64,000 nucleotides of DNA. Origin: Brenneria rubrifaciens. GTDB lineage: Bacteria; Pseudomonadota; Gammaproteobacteria; Enterobacterales; Enterobacteriaceae. The notes below the pieces were generated by a model. That model was given only the letters and a program-made list of their open reading frames with translations. It was not told the origin of the DNA and made no database searches. Position numbers and translations under genes: made by a program. Position 1 is the stretch's first letter, and each line of letters begins with the position of its first letter. The stretch spans positions 2,046,001 to 2,110,000 of the forward strand of contig NZ_CP034035.1 in NCBI RefSeq assembly GCF_005484945.1, read 5' to 3'. Below, in pieces: positions 63,490 to 64,000 of the stretch.

Positions 63490-63549
63490 GGTACTCGCAA
63501 GCAAACCTGATGGTATGCTGCGCGGCAAAGGGTAGATAACTGGCAGTCA

Positions 63550-64000
63550 TTAGGAAAGGGATGAGGTTTCATGATCCCCACCCAGCGCTCGCGTCATGGC
63601 AGCAACCACATCACCGTCCACGCGGTACTGACTGAACTCATCCCTATCGGTATTATCCCCACACATGGAAATACCGGCTTTTCGATAACGCATTACTGAT
63701 GACGTCCATTGACCCGCTGAGCTGTGGAGTTCCTGAATGCCGCTTTGCTTGAACTTGTGGAGATTGGTCAGTCGTACGCCTGAACCAGCCATGATTATTG
63801 GACCACGGCTGGCGCGAGTTAGTTCACGCAATAACGCCAATCCATTTTCCGCCGTTTGCTGCTGCCCCGAGGTCAGTATGCGGGATATGCCCAAATCCGT
63901 TAATTGCTCCAACGCAAGACGCGGGCTCAGGCACATATCGAAAGCACGATGAAATGTCACCTCCATGTCTTGAGCCAACGACATAATTCGCTGCATTCGG
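63550..64000 (-). CDS. cutC: Copper homeostasis protein CutC (C-terminal part)
   Basis: The frame enters from the right edge and covers about the last 150 residues of CutC, a TIM-barrel protein first linked to copper tolerance. Matching blocks are [38 protein letters not shown] and LHSSAG. The N-terminal part lies outside the window. The 3' untranslated stretch up to the terminator at 63465 is about 60 bases. In E. coli the small RNA MicL is made from this place. torYZ, present between cmoB and cutC in E. coli, are absent. Confidence 0.93.
   Translation of the reverse strand, partial: RMQRIMSLAQDMEVTFHRAFDMCLSPRLALEQLTDLGISRILTSGQQQTAENGLALLRELTRASRGPIIMAGSGVRLTNLHKFKQSGIQELHSSAGQWTSSVMRYRKAGISMCGDNTDRDEFSQYRVDGDVVAAMTRALGGDHETSSLS

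Overview
The window is a chromosomal segment of a gamma-proteobacterium of the order Enterobacterales. Almost every gene is a close relative of an Escherichia coli gene, and long stretches keep the E. coli gene order: icd-rluE-nudJ-mnmA-hflD-purB-roxA-pepT-potABCD, then prc-proQ-msrC-letAB-rsmF-yebW-sdsR-yebY, then ftnA, holE-ptrB-purT-eda-zwf-hexR-pykA-lpxM-mepM-znuA-znuCB-ruvBA-ruvC-yebC-nudB-aspS, and finally yecE-yecN-cmoA-cmoB-cutC. eda next to zwf without edd, and a giant cyclic beta-1,2-glucan synthase, would fit a plant-associated member such as the Pectobacteriaceae (Brenneria, Lonsdalea, Dickeya, Pectobacterium). That placement is inference and not proven by the sequence.

Bases 1-250 hold the last 60 codons of a lambda-type integrase facing the 3' end of icd, a known prophage attachment site. 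A mobile element therefore probably lies just left of the window. Bases 250-7400 carry central metabolism and RNA modification (icd, rluE, nudJ, mnmA, hflD, purB, roxA). The phoPQ pair that E. coli has between purB and roxA is absent here. Bases 7500-13140 hold pepT and the spermidine/putrescine importer potABCD. Bases 13270-22760 hold envelope and RNA functions: the protease Prc, the RNA chaperone ProQ, MsrC, the LetA/LetB lipid-transport tunnel, RsmF and YebW.

Bases 22790-28480 are more variable. They hold an extensin-domain protein, a candidate small RNA, umuDC under a LexA box, a DUF883-like membrane-anchored protein, the small RNA SdsR, yebY, ferritin ftnA with an AT-rich Fur-like control region, holE and an unnamed Lys-rich 38-residue protein. 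Bases 28500-47700 are again conserved: ptrB, purT (PurR box), eda, zwf (HexR box), hexR, pykA, lpxM, mepM, the zinc importer znuA/znuCB (Zur box), the Holliday-junction genes ruvABC (LexA box built into a terminator), yebC, nudB and aspS.

Bases 47707-60203 interrupt the E. coli order between aspS and yecE. This roughly 12.5 kb accessory block carries an AT-rich EAL/HDOD protein (c-di-GMP phosphodiesterase type), a 2881-residue cyclic beta-1,2-glucan synthase and an LpxP-like lipid A acyltransferase, flanked by long non-coding AT-rich stretches with a remnant of a short palindromic repeat. It is the most unusual part of the window and points to lineage-specific control of the periplasm and outer membrane. 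The window closes with the conserved yecE-yecN-cmoAB group and the C-terminal part of cutC. No tRNA, rRNA, CRISPR array or intact insertion sequence was seen.
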